From positions 1,054,001 to 1,118,000 of the forward strand of contig NZ_JACBFY010000002.1 of the NCBI RefSeq assembly GCF_021401245.1: DNA of 64,000 bases, in the 5' to 3' direction. Made by a program: the position numbers and the translations under genes. The notes beneath the pieces were generated by a model, which saw only the letters and a program-made list of their open reading frames with translations, did not search any database and was not told the DNA's origin. Of the stretch, positions 16,992 through 27,345 are shown piece by piece; within the stretch, counting starts at the first letter, position 1, and every line of letters starts with the position of its first letter. The stretch is from Pseudacidovorax sp. NFM-22 (lineage in GTDB: Bacteria > Pseudomonadota > Gammaproteobacteria > Burkholderiales > Burkholderiaceae_C).

Positions 16992-19142
16992 GTGTTCGAA
17001 GGAAACAGCATCCGCCTGCAACCCCTGGCCGACGGGCTGGTGGAGCTCGTCTTCGACCGCCGCGGCGAGGCCATCAACAAGTTCGACGCCCGTACCGTCG
17101 CCGAGCTGCGCGAGGCGGTGGCCGTGCTCGCGGCCGACACCGGGCTGCAGGGCGTGCTGATCACCAGCCCCAAGGACGTGTTCATCGTCGGCGCCGACAT
17201 CACCGAATTCGGCGCCACCTTCCAGCAGAGCGCCGAGGCCATCACGGCCGGCGTGCGCCGCAGCAACGATGTCTTCGTCGCGCTGGAAGACCTGCCCGTG
17301 CCCACCGTGGCCGCCATCAACGGCTATGCGCTGGGCGGCGGGCTGGAGCTGGCGCTGGCCGCCACGCTGCGGGTCATGTCCACCGCCGCCCAGGTGGGCG
17401 TGCCCGAGGTCAAGCTCGGCCTCTTTCCCGGCTTCGGCGGCACGGTGCGGCTGGCCCGCGTGGCGGGGCTGGCGACGGCCATGCGCTGGGTCGCCACCGG
17501 CACGCCGGCCGATGCGCGCACCGCCCAGGCCGCGGGCGTGGTCGATGCCGTGGCCGAGCCCGAGGCGCTGCGCGACGCGGCCCTCGCCTTGTTGCGCCGC
17601 TGTGTCGCCGGCGAGGTGGACTGGCGCGCCCAGGTCGCGCGCAAGCACGCGGCGTTGCCCGGCGATGCCGAGGCCTTCGCGGCCACGGCGCAGCAGGTGT
17701 TGGCCGAGCTGGCTCCGCGCCTCGGCCGCCACCAGCCCGCCGCGCCCATGGCCCTGGCCATGATGGCCGAGGGCGCCTCGCAGCCGCGCGACGAGGCCCT
17801 GCGGCTGGAGGCCGAGGCCTTCGGCCGCGTCGCACGCACGCAGGCGGCGGCCTCGCTGGTGCGTACCTTCCTCAACGAACAGGCCGTGCGCAAGGCGGCG
17901 AAGAAGCAGGCCGCCGGTGCAAAGGCGCCGCCCCGGGCCGCCGTGCTCGGCGCCGGCATCATGGGTGGCGGCATCGCCTTCAGCAGCGCGCTGGCCGGCA
18001 TTCCCGTGCGCATGAAGGACATCCGCGCCGACCAGCTCGATCTGGGCATGACCGAGGCCGCCAAACAGCTCGGCCGCCGCGTGCAGACCGGCCGCCTCGC
18101 GCAGGCCAAGGCCGACGCGGTGCTGGCCGCCATCACGCCGCAGCTGGACGATGCGGGCCTGGACGCGGCGGACCTGGTGGTCGAGGCCATCGTCGAGCGT
18201 CTGGAGGTCAAGCAGCAGGTGCTGGCCGCGCTGGAGCCGCAGCTGCGGCCCGATGCGCTGATCGCCACCAACACCTCCAGCCTGCGCCTGGCCGACATCG
18301 CCAAGCCGCTGGCCCGGCCGCAGAACCTGGTCGGCCTGCATTTCTTCAACCCCGTGCCGGCCATGCCGCTGGTCGAGGTCGTGCGCGGGCCGCAGACCAG
18401 CGACACCGCCGTGGCCGCCGCGGTGGCCTATGCCCTGGCCATGAAGAAGACGCCCATCGTGGTGGCCGACGGCCCGGGCTTCCTGGTCAACCGCGTGCTC
18501 ACCGCCTACTTCAATGCCTTCAACGAACTGGTGGCCGAGGGCGTGGATTTCACCGCCATCGACCGCGCCATGGAGGCCTTCGGCTGGCCCATGGGCCCGG
18601 CCTGGCTCAACGACGTGGTGGGCATGGACACGGGCGCCCATGTGGGCGACGTGATCACCGCCGGCCATCCCGGGCGCATGCGCGCCATCGACGCCAACCC
18701 GGTGCACCGCATGGTGCGCGCCGGCCGCCTCGGCCAGAAGAGCGGCGCCGGCTTCTACCGCTACGAACGCGACGCCGCCGGCAAGCCCCGCCGCAGCGCC
18801 GACCCCGCCGCCCAGGCCCTGCTGGCCGACCTGTCGCCCGGCGGCTTCACGCCCATGGCCGACGAAGCCATCGTGGAGCGGCTGATGCTGCCTTTGCTGG
18901 CCGAGGCCATCGCCGCGCTGGAGGAAGGCAGCGTCGCCAGCGCCGCCGAGCTGGACATGGCCCTGCTGCTGGGCGTGGGCTTTCCGGCCTGGCTGGGCGG
19001 GCCGCTGCAGTACGCCGACTGGCTGGGTGCGGCCGAGTTGCTGCGACGGCTGGAGGCCCATGCCGCGCACGGCCCCGCCTATGCGCCGCCCGAACTGCTG
19101 CGGCAGATGGCGGCGCAGCAGCGGCGCTTCCACCCGCTCTGA
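16992..19142 (+). CDS. 3-hydroxyacyl-CoA dehydrogenase/enoyl-CoA hydratase (FadB-type multifunctional enzyme)
   Basis: A protein of 716 residues, the usual length of FadB alpha subunits. The N-terminal crotonase domain has both catalytic Glu residues (E119 in GGGLELAL and E139 in VPEVKLG, the same numbering as E. coli FadB). The central NAD domain starts with AVLGAGIMGGGIAF, and the dehydrogenase His is in GLHFFNPVPAMPLVE. It catalyses hydration and oxidation in beta-oxidation. The start is a GTG behind AGGAGACAAC; no ATG fits. The thiolase partner lies 4.3 kb downstream with an identical operator. Confidence 0.93.
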   Translation: MFEGNSIRLQPLADGLVELVFDRRGEAINKFDARTVAELREAVAVLAADTGLQGVLITSPKDVFIVGADITEFGATFQQSAEAITAGVRRSNDVFVALEDLPVPTVAAINGYALGGGLELALAATLRVMSTAAQVGVPEVKLGLFPGFGGTVRLARVAGLATAMRWVATGTPADARTAQAAGVVDAVAEPEALRDAALALLRRCVAGEVDWRAQVARKHAALPGDAEAFAATAQQVLAELAPRLGRHQPAAPMALAMMAEGASQPRDEALRLEAEAFGRVARTQAAASLVRTFLNEQAVRKAAKKQAAGAKAPPRAAVLGAGIMGGGIAFSSALAGIPVRMKDIRADQLDLGMTEAAKQLGRRVQTGRLAQAKADAVLAAITPQLDDAGLDAADLVVEAIVERLEVKQQVLAALEPQLRPDALIATNTSSLRLADIAKPLARPQNLVGLHFFNPVPAMPLVEVVRGPQTSDTAVAAAVAYALAMKKTPIVVADGPGFLVNRVLTAYFNAFNELVAEGVDFTAIDRAMEAFGWPMGPAWLNDVVGMDTGAHVGDVITAGHPGRMRAIDANPVHRMVRAGRLGQKSGAGFYRYERDAAGKPRRSADPAAQALLADLSPGGFTPMADEAIVERLMLPLLAEAIAALEEGSVASAAELDMALLLGVGFPAWLGGPLQYADWLGAAELLRRLEAHAAHGPAYAPPELLRQMAAQQRRFHPL

Positions 19143-19204
19143 ACACACGCCTTCGCCTGCCGCCACTGCAGGCGCCCTTCACCACGACACAGGAGAGTCC
19201 CCTC

Positions 19205-19999
<795 letters not shown>

Positions 20000-20014
20000 C
20001 CGGCGCTTCAGTGC

Positions 20015-20431
20015 TCAGGATGGCGCAAAGGGGTTGAACACCTCCACGGCCAGCGCCTTGAAGTCCGCCACGTTGCGGGTGGCCACGGTCAGGCCATGGA
20101 CCTGGGCGGTGGCGGCGATCATGGCATCTTCGTAGAGCGTGTCGGACTTCCGGTGCATCAGCCGCGCCCAGGCCCGGAAGGCCGCGGCGTCCATGGGCAG
20201 GACGTTGTAGGCGCTGGCGATCTGCGCCAGCCATGCCTCGATCTCCTGGGCCTTGGCTGCGTCCTGTTCCTTCGTCAGCTCGATGCCGGCCTGGATCTCG
20301 CCGAGCGTCACCGCCGAAAGATGCAGCTGCGCATCGTCCAGGGACTTCAGCCAGGCGACCACCCCGCCGTGCGGGCGCAGGCGGCGCAGTTCGGAGACGA
20401 CGTTGGTGTCGAGCAGGTAGCCCTGCGTCAC
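20015..20431 (-). CDS. vapC: Type II toxin, PIN domain (VapC/FitB-like)
   Basis: A protein of 138 residues with the PIN-domain start YLLDTNVVSELRR, a central acidic site (SAVTLGEIQAGIE) and the C-terminal acidic motif DTLYEDAMIAATA. VapC toxins are metal-dependent ribonucleases, usually cleaving tRNA or rRNA. The start is a GTG that overlaps the antitoxin stop by four bases (20428-20431 read GTGA on this strand). It is a compact accessory module inside the acyl-CoA locus. Confidence 0.88.
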   Translation of the reverse strand: MTQGYLLDTNVVSELRRLRPHGGVVAWLKSLDDAQLHLSAVTLGEIQAGIELTKEQDAAKAQEIEAWLAQIASAYNVLPMDAAAFRAWARLMHRKSDTLYEDAMIAATAQVHGLTVATRNVADFKALAVEVFNPFAPS

Positions 20432-20685
20432 CGCTGCGGCTCCACCTTGCGCCTGCGCGCCTGGCCGCGCGCGGGCACCAGCAGATCGGTGCGGCCGACG
20501 TCCGACAGCAGCAACTGCTTGAGCGACGGACGTGCCGCCGACTGCAGCCGGCGCCATTCCTGCACCGGCACCAGCACGGCCGCCTCAGCGCCGCGGCGGG
20601 TCACCATCTGCGGGCCTTGCTCGAGGCAGGCGTCGAGGAATTCGCTGAACCGCGCCTTGGCGTCCTGAACGGGCCATGTGTGCAT
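20428..20685 (-). CDS. Type II antitoxin, Phd/YefM family
   Basis: A protein of 85 residues starting MHTWPVQDAKARFSEFLDACLEQGPQ, the standard Phd/YefM N-terminal DNA-binding fold (VTRRGAEAAVLVPVQEW), with a basic tail of about 30 residues that would wrap the VapC toxin. It is encoded upstream of and overlaps the toxin, the usual order. A small dyad 25 bases upstream of its start is a likely autoregulatory operator. Confidence 0.88.
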   Translation of the reverse strand: MHTWPVQDAKARFSEFLDACLEQGPQMVTRRGAEAAVLVPVQEWRRLQSAARPSLKQLLLSDVGRTDLLVPARGQARRRKVEPQR

Positions 20686-20709
20686 CGAAAAGCTCCCTGT
20701 TGAACTGGT

Positions 20710-20724
20710 CAGACAACTAGTCTG
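20710..20724. promoter_or_regulatory. Candidate operator of the toxin-antitoxin pair
   Basis: CAGAC-AACTA-GTCTG is a perfect dyad with five-base arms and spacer, with partial extension (TC and TCA) on both sides. It lies 25-39 bases upstream of the antitoxin ATG, where Phd-type antitoxins bind to repress their own promoter. Confidence 0.5.
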
Positions 20725-20831
20725 TCAGCGGAGCGGCGCACTGTCAAACGACCGACCTCGCGGCCCGTTTCTCGGCGGGACTTTCGCCCATCGGCGGGCG
20801 GCCGGCCCGGAGTCCGGATCGATCCCCTTCA

Positions 20832-20853
20832 AATCGTTGGAATCCAAACGATT
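20832..20853. promoter_or_regulatory. Candidate MarR operator
   Basis: Perfect seven-base arms AATCGTT (20832-20838) and AACGATT (20847-20853) enclose eight bases, 17 bases upstream of the MarR start. The spacing and AT-rich arms are typical of MarR autoregulatory sites overlapping the promoter. Confidence 0.6.
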
Positions 20854-20870
20854 CGCCTATCATCCACCCC

Positions 20871-21329
20871 ATGGACGACGACTCCCCCGCCCTGCCCCGC
20901 CAGCGCTTCGGCATGCGCTTCGTCGTGCTCGCCCGCCGCTGGCGCCGGGCGCTGGACGCGCAACTCGCCGCCCTGGGCCTGACCGATGCGGGCTGGCCGC
21001 CGCTGATGTACCTGGCCGAGGCAGGCGGGGGGCTCACGCAGCGGGAGCTGGCCGAGCGCATCGGCATCGACGGCTCCAGCCTGGTGCGGCTGCTGGACCA
21101 GCATGCCCGCGCCGGCTGGATCGAGCGCCGCGACGATCCGCAGGACCGCCGCACCTGGCGGCTTTTCCTGACCCGCGACGGGCGCGCGGTGGTGCGGCGC
21201 ATCCAGACGGTGCTGGACCGGGTGGAAGGCCGCATGCTCGCCGGGCTGGACGACGCGCAGCTGCAGGCGCTGCTCGATGGCTTCGACCGCATCGGCGAAG
21301 GCATCGCGGCCATGGAGTCCGGGGCATGA
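20871..21329 (+). CDS. MarR-family transcriptional regulator
   Basis: A protein of 152 residues with the winged helix of MarR proteins (LTQRELAERIGIDGSSLVRLLDQHARAGWIERRDDPQDRRTW, about residues 55-95), including the D-x-R wing motif. MarR proteins are repressors released by phenolic or other small ligands. Its stop overlaps the start of the FUSC efflux gene (ATGA at 21326-21329), so the two form a coupled operon and the pump is the obvious target. A dyad just upstream is the probable operator. Confidence 0.9.
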   Translation: MDDDSPALPRQRFGMRFVVLARRWRRALDAQLAALGLTDAGWPPLMYLAEAGGGLTQRELAERIGIDGSSLVRLLDQHARAGWIERRDDPQDRRTWRLFLTRDGRAVVRRIQTVLDRVEGRMLAGLDDAQLQALLDGFDRIGEGIAAMESGA

Positions 21330-23311
21330 CGGCCCGCCCGGGCGTTCCGGCCGCCGGCGCTCCTTCCTTCGACCGCCTCGCGCGCCGCCTCGGTTTCGAG
21401 CCCGCTCGCCTCGCCTTCACCCTGCGCACCGCGGCGGGCTCGGGCGTGGCGCTGCTGCTGGCAGGCCTGCTGGGCCTGGACCATCCCCAATGGGCGGCCA
21501 TGACCGTGTGGATCGCGGCGCAGCCGCTGCGCGGCCACCTGATCGAGAAGAGCCTGTTCCGCCTGCTGGGCACGGCCGCCGGTGCCGCCTATGGCGTGGC
21601 GCTGGTGGCCCTGGGCCAGGGCTCGCCGGCGGTGCTGGTGCCCGGGCTGGCGCTGTGGGCCGGGCTGTGCGCCGGCGCGGGGCAGCTGCTGCGCGGCTTC
21701 GCGAGCTATGGCACGCTGCTGGCCGGCTACTCGGCGGCGATGGTGGCGTTGCTCGATGCCAGCCATCCCACGCACATCGCCGCCTTCGGGCTGGACCGGC
21801 TGCTGACCATCGGCCTGGGTGTGGTGGTGGCACTGGCCGTGAGCCTGCGCTTCGCGGCCCGGCCGCCGGCCGATGCGCTGCACCTGCGCACGCGCACGCT
21901 CTGCCTGGAGCGGCTGCGCGAACTGGCCGCCTGGGCGCGCACCGGGGCGCTGCCGGCGCACACGGCGCGCGACACCCAGCTGGCGGAACTGGCACGGCTG
22001 GAGGAAGGGCTGGAGCTGCAGGTGGCCGGCCGCCTCGATTCCCGCCGCGAGGTGCGCGCGCTGCGCCAGGCGCTGACCGCCCAGGTCGGCCTGCTGCTGT
22101 GGTGGCCGGGGGCGCAGGCGCCCGCACGCGCCGATGGCGCCGCGCTGGCCGATGCCCTGCAGGCCACCCTCGATGCCGCCGCCGCCGGCCGGTCGGTGGG
22201 CCCTTCGCTCCTTCAGGCCGCCACGGTCGCCGAAGCGCAGGACGCCGAACTGGCTGCGGTGCTGCGTCGCCTTGGCGCGGCGGCTGGCAGCATCGAAAGC
22301 CCTGCCGGTGGCGCAGGCGCGCGGGAGCCCAGCGCCGCGCCATCCGGCGCACAGCCGCCGGCCGCCTTCGAGCCGACCGTCGTGCTGCACCGCGACTGGA
22401 TCGCCGCCCGCGAGACCTTCCTGCGCTCCGTGCTCACGCTCGGCCTCATCGGTGCGCTGTGGCTGGCGACCGGCTGGGCCGCGGCGCCGCTGCTCATGCT
22501 CGGCGTGGCGGTGATGACCACGCTCTTTTCCACCGCCGACGACCCGGCGCGGATCATGCGCTCGGTCTTCTGCGGCCAATTGCTCGGTGCCGCCGCGGCG
22601 CTGGCGGTGCAGGCCCTGCTCTGGCCGTGGGTGGACGGCGCGCTCGGGCGATTGCTGATGTGCCTGCCGCTGGTGCTGGCCGGCGCCTTCGTGCTGGCGC
22701 ATCCGCGCACGGCGCGCTTCGGCTTCGACTTCAACCTCGTTGGCCTGCTGCTCCTGCAGCCCATGCATGCCCGGGCGTTCTCCTGGCCGACGGGGCTGGC
22801 CGAGGCGGCCGCCGTGGTGGCCGGGCCGCTGGTGGCGCTGGCGGCCTTCCGCCTCGTCTTTCCGCCGGGCGGGCGGCGTCGCTATGCGCAACTGTCGGCG
22901 CTGATGCAGGCGGAGGTCGCGGCCATGGCCGCGCAGCCGCAGGCCTGGCGACGGGCCGAGGTGTGGCGGGCCCGGTTGCAGCACCGCGTGCTGCGCCTGG
23001 TCCGCTGCGCCGATGCGGCCGGCCTGGCGCCGGAGCACGGCGCACGCCAAGGCCTGGCCGTGCTGGCCACCGGACAGGCGGTGCTCGCGCTCGGGCAGCT
23101 GCTGGCGCAGGACACGCTGCCGCCTGCCGACCGTCGCCGTGCGCAGGCCTGGCTGCGTCGGCTGGCCCGGCCCATGCGCAGTCCGGCCCAGGCCCACCGC
23201 CGGGGCCGCCTGCTGGCGCGCGATGCGTTGCGGCTCGGCCCCCCGCCCGCCCGGCATGCGCCGGCCTCGGCGCTGCAGCACGCCGCCCGGGTGCTGGCGC
23301 GGGCCGTCTGA
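21326..23311 (+). CDS. FUSC-family inner-membrane efflux protein
   Basis: A protein of 661 residues with two clusters of hydrophobic segments, one in the first 180 residues and one at about 375-520, separated by a long soluble domain, the layout of fusaric acid resistance/AaeB proteins. These pump aromatic acids or other toxic carboxylates, usually with a membrane fusion protein and outer membrane factor; neither is adjacent. The ATG at 21326 overlaps the MarR stop. Control by the MarR protein is inferred from the coupling. Confidence 0.85.
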   Translation: MTARPGVPAAGAPSFDRLARRLGFEPARLAFTLRTAAGSGVALLLAGLLGLDHPQWAAMTVWIAAQPLRGHLIEKSLFRLLGTAAGAAYGVALVALGQGSPAVLVPGLALWAGLCAGAGQLLRGFASYGTLLAGYSAAMVALLDASHPTHIAAFGLDRLLTIGLGVVVALAVSLRFAARPPADALHLRTRTLCLERLRELAAWARTGALPAHTARDTQLAELARLEEGLELQVAGRLDSRREVRALRQALTAQVGLLLWWPGAQAPARADGAALADALQATLDAAAAGRSVGPSLLQAATVAEAQDAELAAVLRRLGAAAGSIESPAGGAGAREPSAAPSGAQPPAAFEPTVVLHRDWIAARETFLRSVLTLGLIGALWLATGWAAAPLLMLGVAVMTTLFSTADDPARIMRSVFCGQLLGAAAALAVQALLWPWVDGALGRLLMCLPLVLAGAFVLAHPRTARFGFDFNLVGLLLLQPMHARAFSWPTGLAEAAAVVAGPLVALAAFRLVFPPGGRRRYAQLSALMQAEVAAMAAQPQAWRRAEVWRARLQHRVLRLVRCADAAGLAPEHGARQGLAVLATGQAVLALGQLLAQDTLPPADRRRAQAWLRRLARPMRSPAQAHRRGRLLARDALRLGPPPARHAPASALQHAARVLARAV

Positions 23312-23342
23312 GGGGGCCGCCGCGGTCCGCGGCCCTCGAAAT

Positions 23343-23387
23343 TCGTCGCTTCGGACGAGCGACGCCGCCGCCTTCGCCGCCCAGAAT
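23343..23387 (+). promoter_or_regulatory. Candidate activator site and promoter of the thiolase (site 2 of 4)
   Basis: The dyad TCGTC-GCTTCG-GACGA at 23343-23358 is followed by a -10-like CAGAAT at 23382-23387, the same offset as in front of the FadB-like gene. The thiolase ATG is 44 bases downstream of the -10-like hexamer. Confidence 0.62.
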
Positions 23388-23430
23388 CCACGCGGACTTC
23401 CGACGAACCGCATTGGAGACTGGAGACCCC

Positions 23431-24615
23431 ATGGCAGAAGCATTCATCGTCGCCGCCACCCGCACCGCCGGCGGCAAGCGCGGCGGCCGACTCTCGGGCT
23501 GGCACCCGGTGGACCTCGCAGCACAGGTGATCGACGAACTGGTGCGCCGCGCCGATGCCGACCCCGCCCTGGTCGAGGACGTGATCATGGGCTGCGTCAG
23601 CCAGGTGGGCCAGCAGGCCACCAACGTGGCGCGCAATGCGGTGCTGGCCTCGTCGCTGCCCGAGTCGGTGCCCGGCACCTCGGTCGACCGGCAGTGCGGC
23701 TCCTCGCAGCAGGCGCTGCATTTCGCGGCCCAGGCCGTGATGAGCGGCAGCATGGACGTGGTGATCGCCGCGGGCGTGGAGAGCATGTCCCGCGTGCCGA
23801 TGTTCACGCCCAACGCCCTGCCGCTGAAGGCGGGCCTGGGCGGCTACATGAGCCCGGCCATGCAGAAGCGCTACCCCGGCGTGGAGTTCAGCCAGTTCAT
23901 GGGCGCCGAGATGATGGCCAAGAAGTACGGCCTCTCGAAGGAGCAGCTCGACGTCTACGCGCTGCAGAGCCACCAGCGTGCCGTCGCGGCCACCAACGAG
24001 GGCCGCTTCGCTAAAGAGATCCTGGCAGTCGAAGCCCGCAGCGCCGAAGGCGGCGCCGAGGGCGAGGGCCAGCCGCACACGGTCGACGAAGGCATCCGCT
24101 TCAACGCCACGCTGGAGGGCATCGCCGGCGTCAAGCTGATCCAGGAGGGCGGCCGCTGCACGGCGGCCACCGCCAGCCAGATCTGCGACGGCGCCACGGG
24201 CGTGATGGTCGTCAACGAGCGCGGCCTCAAGGCGCTGGGCGTCAAGCCGCTCGCCCGCATCCACCACATGACCATGATCGGCCACGACCCGGTGATCATG
24301 CTCGAGGCGCCCATCCCCGCCACGCAGCGCGCGCTGCAGAAGGCGGGCATGAAGATCGACGACATCGACCTGTTCGAGGTCAACGAGGCCTTCGCGCCCG
24401 TGCCCCTGGCCTGGCTGCAGGTGACGGGCGCCGACCCGGCGCGCCTCAACGTCAACGGCGGCGCCATCGCCCTGGGCCATCCGCTGGGCGCCTCGGGCAC
24501 CAAGCTGATGACCACGCTCATCCATGCCCTGCACGACCGCGGCGGCCGCTACGGTCTGCAGACCATGTGCGAAGGCGGCGGCATGGCCAACGTGACCATC
24601 GTCGAGCGGCTCTGA
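23431..24615 (+). CDS. Acetyl-CoA C-acyltransferase (thiolase)
   Basis: A protein of 394 residues, normal for degradative thiolases. The nucleophilic Cys is C89 in DRQCGSSQQ, the catalytic His is H350 in LGHPLGASG, and the second Cys is C380 in TMCEGGGMAN. It releases acetyl- or propionyl-CoA from 3-ketoacyl-CoA in the last step of beta-oxidation. The ATG follows GGAGAC. It has its own promoter with the shared dyad and probably acts with the FadB-like protein encoded upstream; a long hairpin repeat begins directly after its stop. Confidence 0.93.
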   Translation: MAEAFIVAATRTAGGKRGGRLSGWHPVDLAAQVIDELVRRADADPALVEDVIMGCVSQVGQQATNVARNAVLASSLPESVPGTSVDRQCGSSQQALHFAAQAVMSGSMDVVIAAGVESMSRVPMFTPNALPLKAGLGGYMSPAMQKRYPGVEFSQFMGAEMMAKKYGLSKEQLDVYALQSHQRAVAATNEGRFAKEILAVEARSAEGGAEGEGQPHTVDEGIRFNATLEGIAGVKLIQEGGRCTAATASQICDGATGVMVVNERGLKALGVKPLARIHHMTMIGHDPVIMLEAPIPATQRALQKAGMKIDDIDLFEVNEAFAPVPLAWLQVTGADPARLNVNGGAIALGHPLGASGTKLMTTLIHALHDRGGRYGLQTMCEGGGMANVTIVERL

Positions 24616-24775
24616 GAAGGTGTGAACGAACCCGCCATGTCCGCTCGTTCTGCCAAAACACGCCCACTCTGCGTTGCAAATGCTCGCCATAGCCCGAGCT
24701 ATGGCTGCGCTTTGCGCCTGGATTGGCCGCGTTTTCGCAGCCCGCTCGGCCACGCCGGATTCATTCACACCTTCT
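24615..24775. repeat. Long-hairpin extragenic repeat after a stop codon
   Basis: Twelve-base arms AGAAGGTGTGAA (24615-24626) and its exact complement (24764-24775) enclose about 140 bases, and inner segments around GAGCTATGG and GCCATAGC pair as well. The element begins on the last base of the thiolase stop. Shortened relatives lie after two other stop codons, at 45571-45594 and 49591-49657. Confidence 0.7.
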
Positions 24776-24828
24776 GAGCCGCGGCCGGGCCATCTCCACG
24801 GGAGATGCACGCTCGGTGACCCTGGATC

Positions 24829-24854
24829 GTTCAGGCTGAGCCTGTCGAAGCCCG
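24829..24854. repeat. REP-like element with CTGAGCCTGTCGAAG core
   Basis: A copy of the element at 11134, identical over GTTCAGGCTGAGCCTGTCG and the following bases, lying 55 bases upstream of the ABC ATPase gene in the gap after the long hairpin. Confidence 0.8.
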
Positions 24855-24908
24855 GGCGCGGAGTGGCGCGCGCCGGCCCTTCCATCACAACACCAGGGCA
24901 GGACTTCC

Positions 24909-25734
24909 ATGACCCAGGACTTCGGAGACAGACACGCCGCCGCCGCCGAACCCCTGCTGCGCATCGAGGGGCTGTCGGTGCGCTTCGGCGGCATCGTGGC
25001 GCTGGACGGCGTGGGCTTCGACGTGGCCGCCGGCCAGGTCTGCGGCCTGATCGGGCCCAATGGCGCGGGCAAGAGCACGCTGTTCAATTGCCTTTCGCGG
25101 CTGTATGGCTGGCAGGCCGGGCGCATCGAATTCGCCGGTCGCTCGCTGGCCACGCTGCCGCGCCACCGCATGGCGGCGCTGGGCATCGGCCGCACCTTCC
25201 AGAACCTGGCGCTCTTCGCCAGCATGACGGTGCGCGAGAACGTGCGCGTGGGCACGCACACGCACCAGCATGCGGGCTTCCTGCGCGACGCGCTGCGCCT
25301 GCCCGGCGTGCGGCAACTGGAGGCCGAAGCCGAGGCGCGCACCGAGGAGTTCATCACCCTGCTCGACCTGGGCGCCGTGGCCGACCGCCGCGTCGGCGAC
25401 CTGCCCTTCGGCACCCAGAAGCGGGTGGAGCTGGCCCGCGCCCTGGCCGCGCGTCCCCGGCTGCTGCTGCTGGACGAGCCGGCCTGCGGCCTCAACCACG
25501 AGGAGCTGGAAGGCCTGGGCGACCTGATCCTCGCGCTACGTGCGCGGCTGGGCCTGACGGTGCTGCTGGTGGAGCACCACATGGGCCTGGTCATGCGGGT
25601 GAGCGACAAGGTGGTCGCCCTCAACTTCGGCCGCAAGATCGCCGAGGGCACGCCCGAGGCGGTGCGCCGCCATCCCGAGGTGATCCGTGCCTACCTGGGC
25701 GACGACGGCGGTGCTGCCGAGACGGAGGTGCGCC

Positions 25735-25751
<17 letters not shown>
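24909..25751 (+). CDS. Branched-chain amino acid-type ABC transporter ATP-binding protein (LivG-like)
   Basis: A protein of 280 residues with Walker A GPNGAGKST, a LivG-type Q-loop (GRTFQNLALF), a degenerate signature (LPFGTQKRVELARAL) and Walker B LLLLDEPACGL. It is one of two ATPases of a hydrophobic amino acid uptake (HAAT) importer, with LivF, LivH, LivM and a binding protein encoded 3.6 kb downstream. In this locus it more likely serves import of organic acids than leucine. The LivF start overlaps its last 17 bases. Confidence 0.92.
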
Positions 25752-26460
<709 letters not shown>

Positions 26461-26467
26461 GTACACC

Positions 26468-27340
26468 ATGGACGCATTTCTGCACCAGCTCTTCGCCGGC
26501 CTGGCCACCGGCGGCATCTACGCCACCGTCGCGCTGGCGCTGGTGATGATCTACCAGGCCACGCACCACATCAATTTCGCCCAGGGCGAGATGGCGATGT
26601 TCTCCACCTTCATCGCCTGGTCGCTGATGCAGGCGGGGCTGCCCTACTGGGCGGCCTTCTTCGCCACGGTGGCGCTGTCCTTCGTGGTGGGCGCGGCGGT
26701 GGAGTTCGCCATCATCCGGCCGATGCACAAGGCCACCGACCTGGCGCAGGTGGTGGTCTTCATCGGGCTGCTGGTGGTCTTCCACAGCCTGGCGGGCTGG
26801 CTCTTCGGCTACACGATCAAGGAATTTCCCAGCCCCTTCCCCAAGGATGCCTGGTACGCCAGTGCCCTGATGTCCGCGCACGAGGTGGGCGCCATCGCCG
26901 TCGCGCTGGCCCTGGTGGCGCTGCTCTTCGCCTTCTTCCGCCTCACGCCGCTGGGCCTGGCCATGCGGGCTGCGGCGCAGAACCCGGCCTCGTCGCGGCT
27001 GGTGGGCATCTCGGTGGGCCGCATGCTGATGTTGGGCTGGGGCCTGGCCGGCGCCATCGGCGCGGTGGCCGGGATGATGGTGGCGCCGGTGGTCTTCCTC
27101 GATCCGCACATGATGACCGGCGTGCTGCTCTATGCCTTTGCCGGCGCGCTGCTGGGCGGCATCGACAACCCGGTGGGCGCGGTGGTCGGCGGCTTCCTGG
27201 TGGGCGTGCTGGAGAACCTGATGGGCAGCTATGTGGTGGGCACCGAGCTCAAGCTCTCGGTGGCGCTGGTGCTGATCGTGGGCGTGCTCATCGTGCGCCC
27301 GGCCGGCCTGATGGGGCGGCGCATCGTGAAGAGGGTCTGA
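26468..27340 (+). CDS. ABC transporter permease (LivH-like)
   Basis: A protein of 290 residues with about eight hydrophobic segments and the LivH features GLATGGIYATVALALVMIYQATHHINFAQGEMAM at the N-terminus (paraphrased: the family's conserved start) and GALLGGIDNPVGAVVGGFLVG near the C-terminus. It is an inner-membrane channel subunit of the HAAT-type importer, read in one operon with the two ATPases and LivM. Confidence 0.92.
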   Translation: MDAFLHQLFAGLATGGIYATVALALVMIYQATHHINFAQGEMAMFSTFIAWSLMQAGLPYWAAFFATVALSFVVGAAVEFAIIRPMHKATDLAQVVVFIGLLVVFHSLAGWLFGYTIKEFPSPFPKDAWYASALMSAHEVGAIAVALALVALLFAFFRLTPLGLAMRAAAQNPASSRLVGISVGRMLMLGWGLAGAIGAVAGMMVAPVVFLDPHMMTGVLLYAFAGALLGGIDNPVGAVVGGFLVGVLENLMGSYVVGTELKLSVALVLIVGVLIVRPAGLMGRRIVKRV

Positions 27341-27345
27341 ACGTC

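Noticed and set aside
17406-17490. Suspected loss of a catalytic Glu in the hydratase domain of the FadB-like enzyme
   Set aside because: The first alignment used the wrong pair. With the correct reference positions both Glu residues, E119 and E139, are present.
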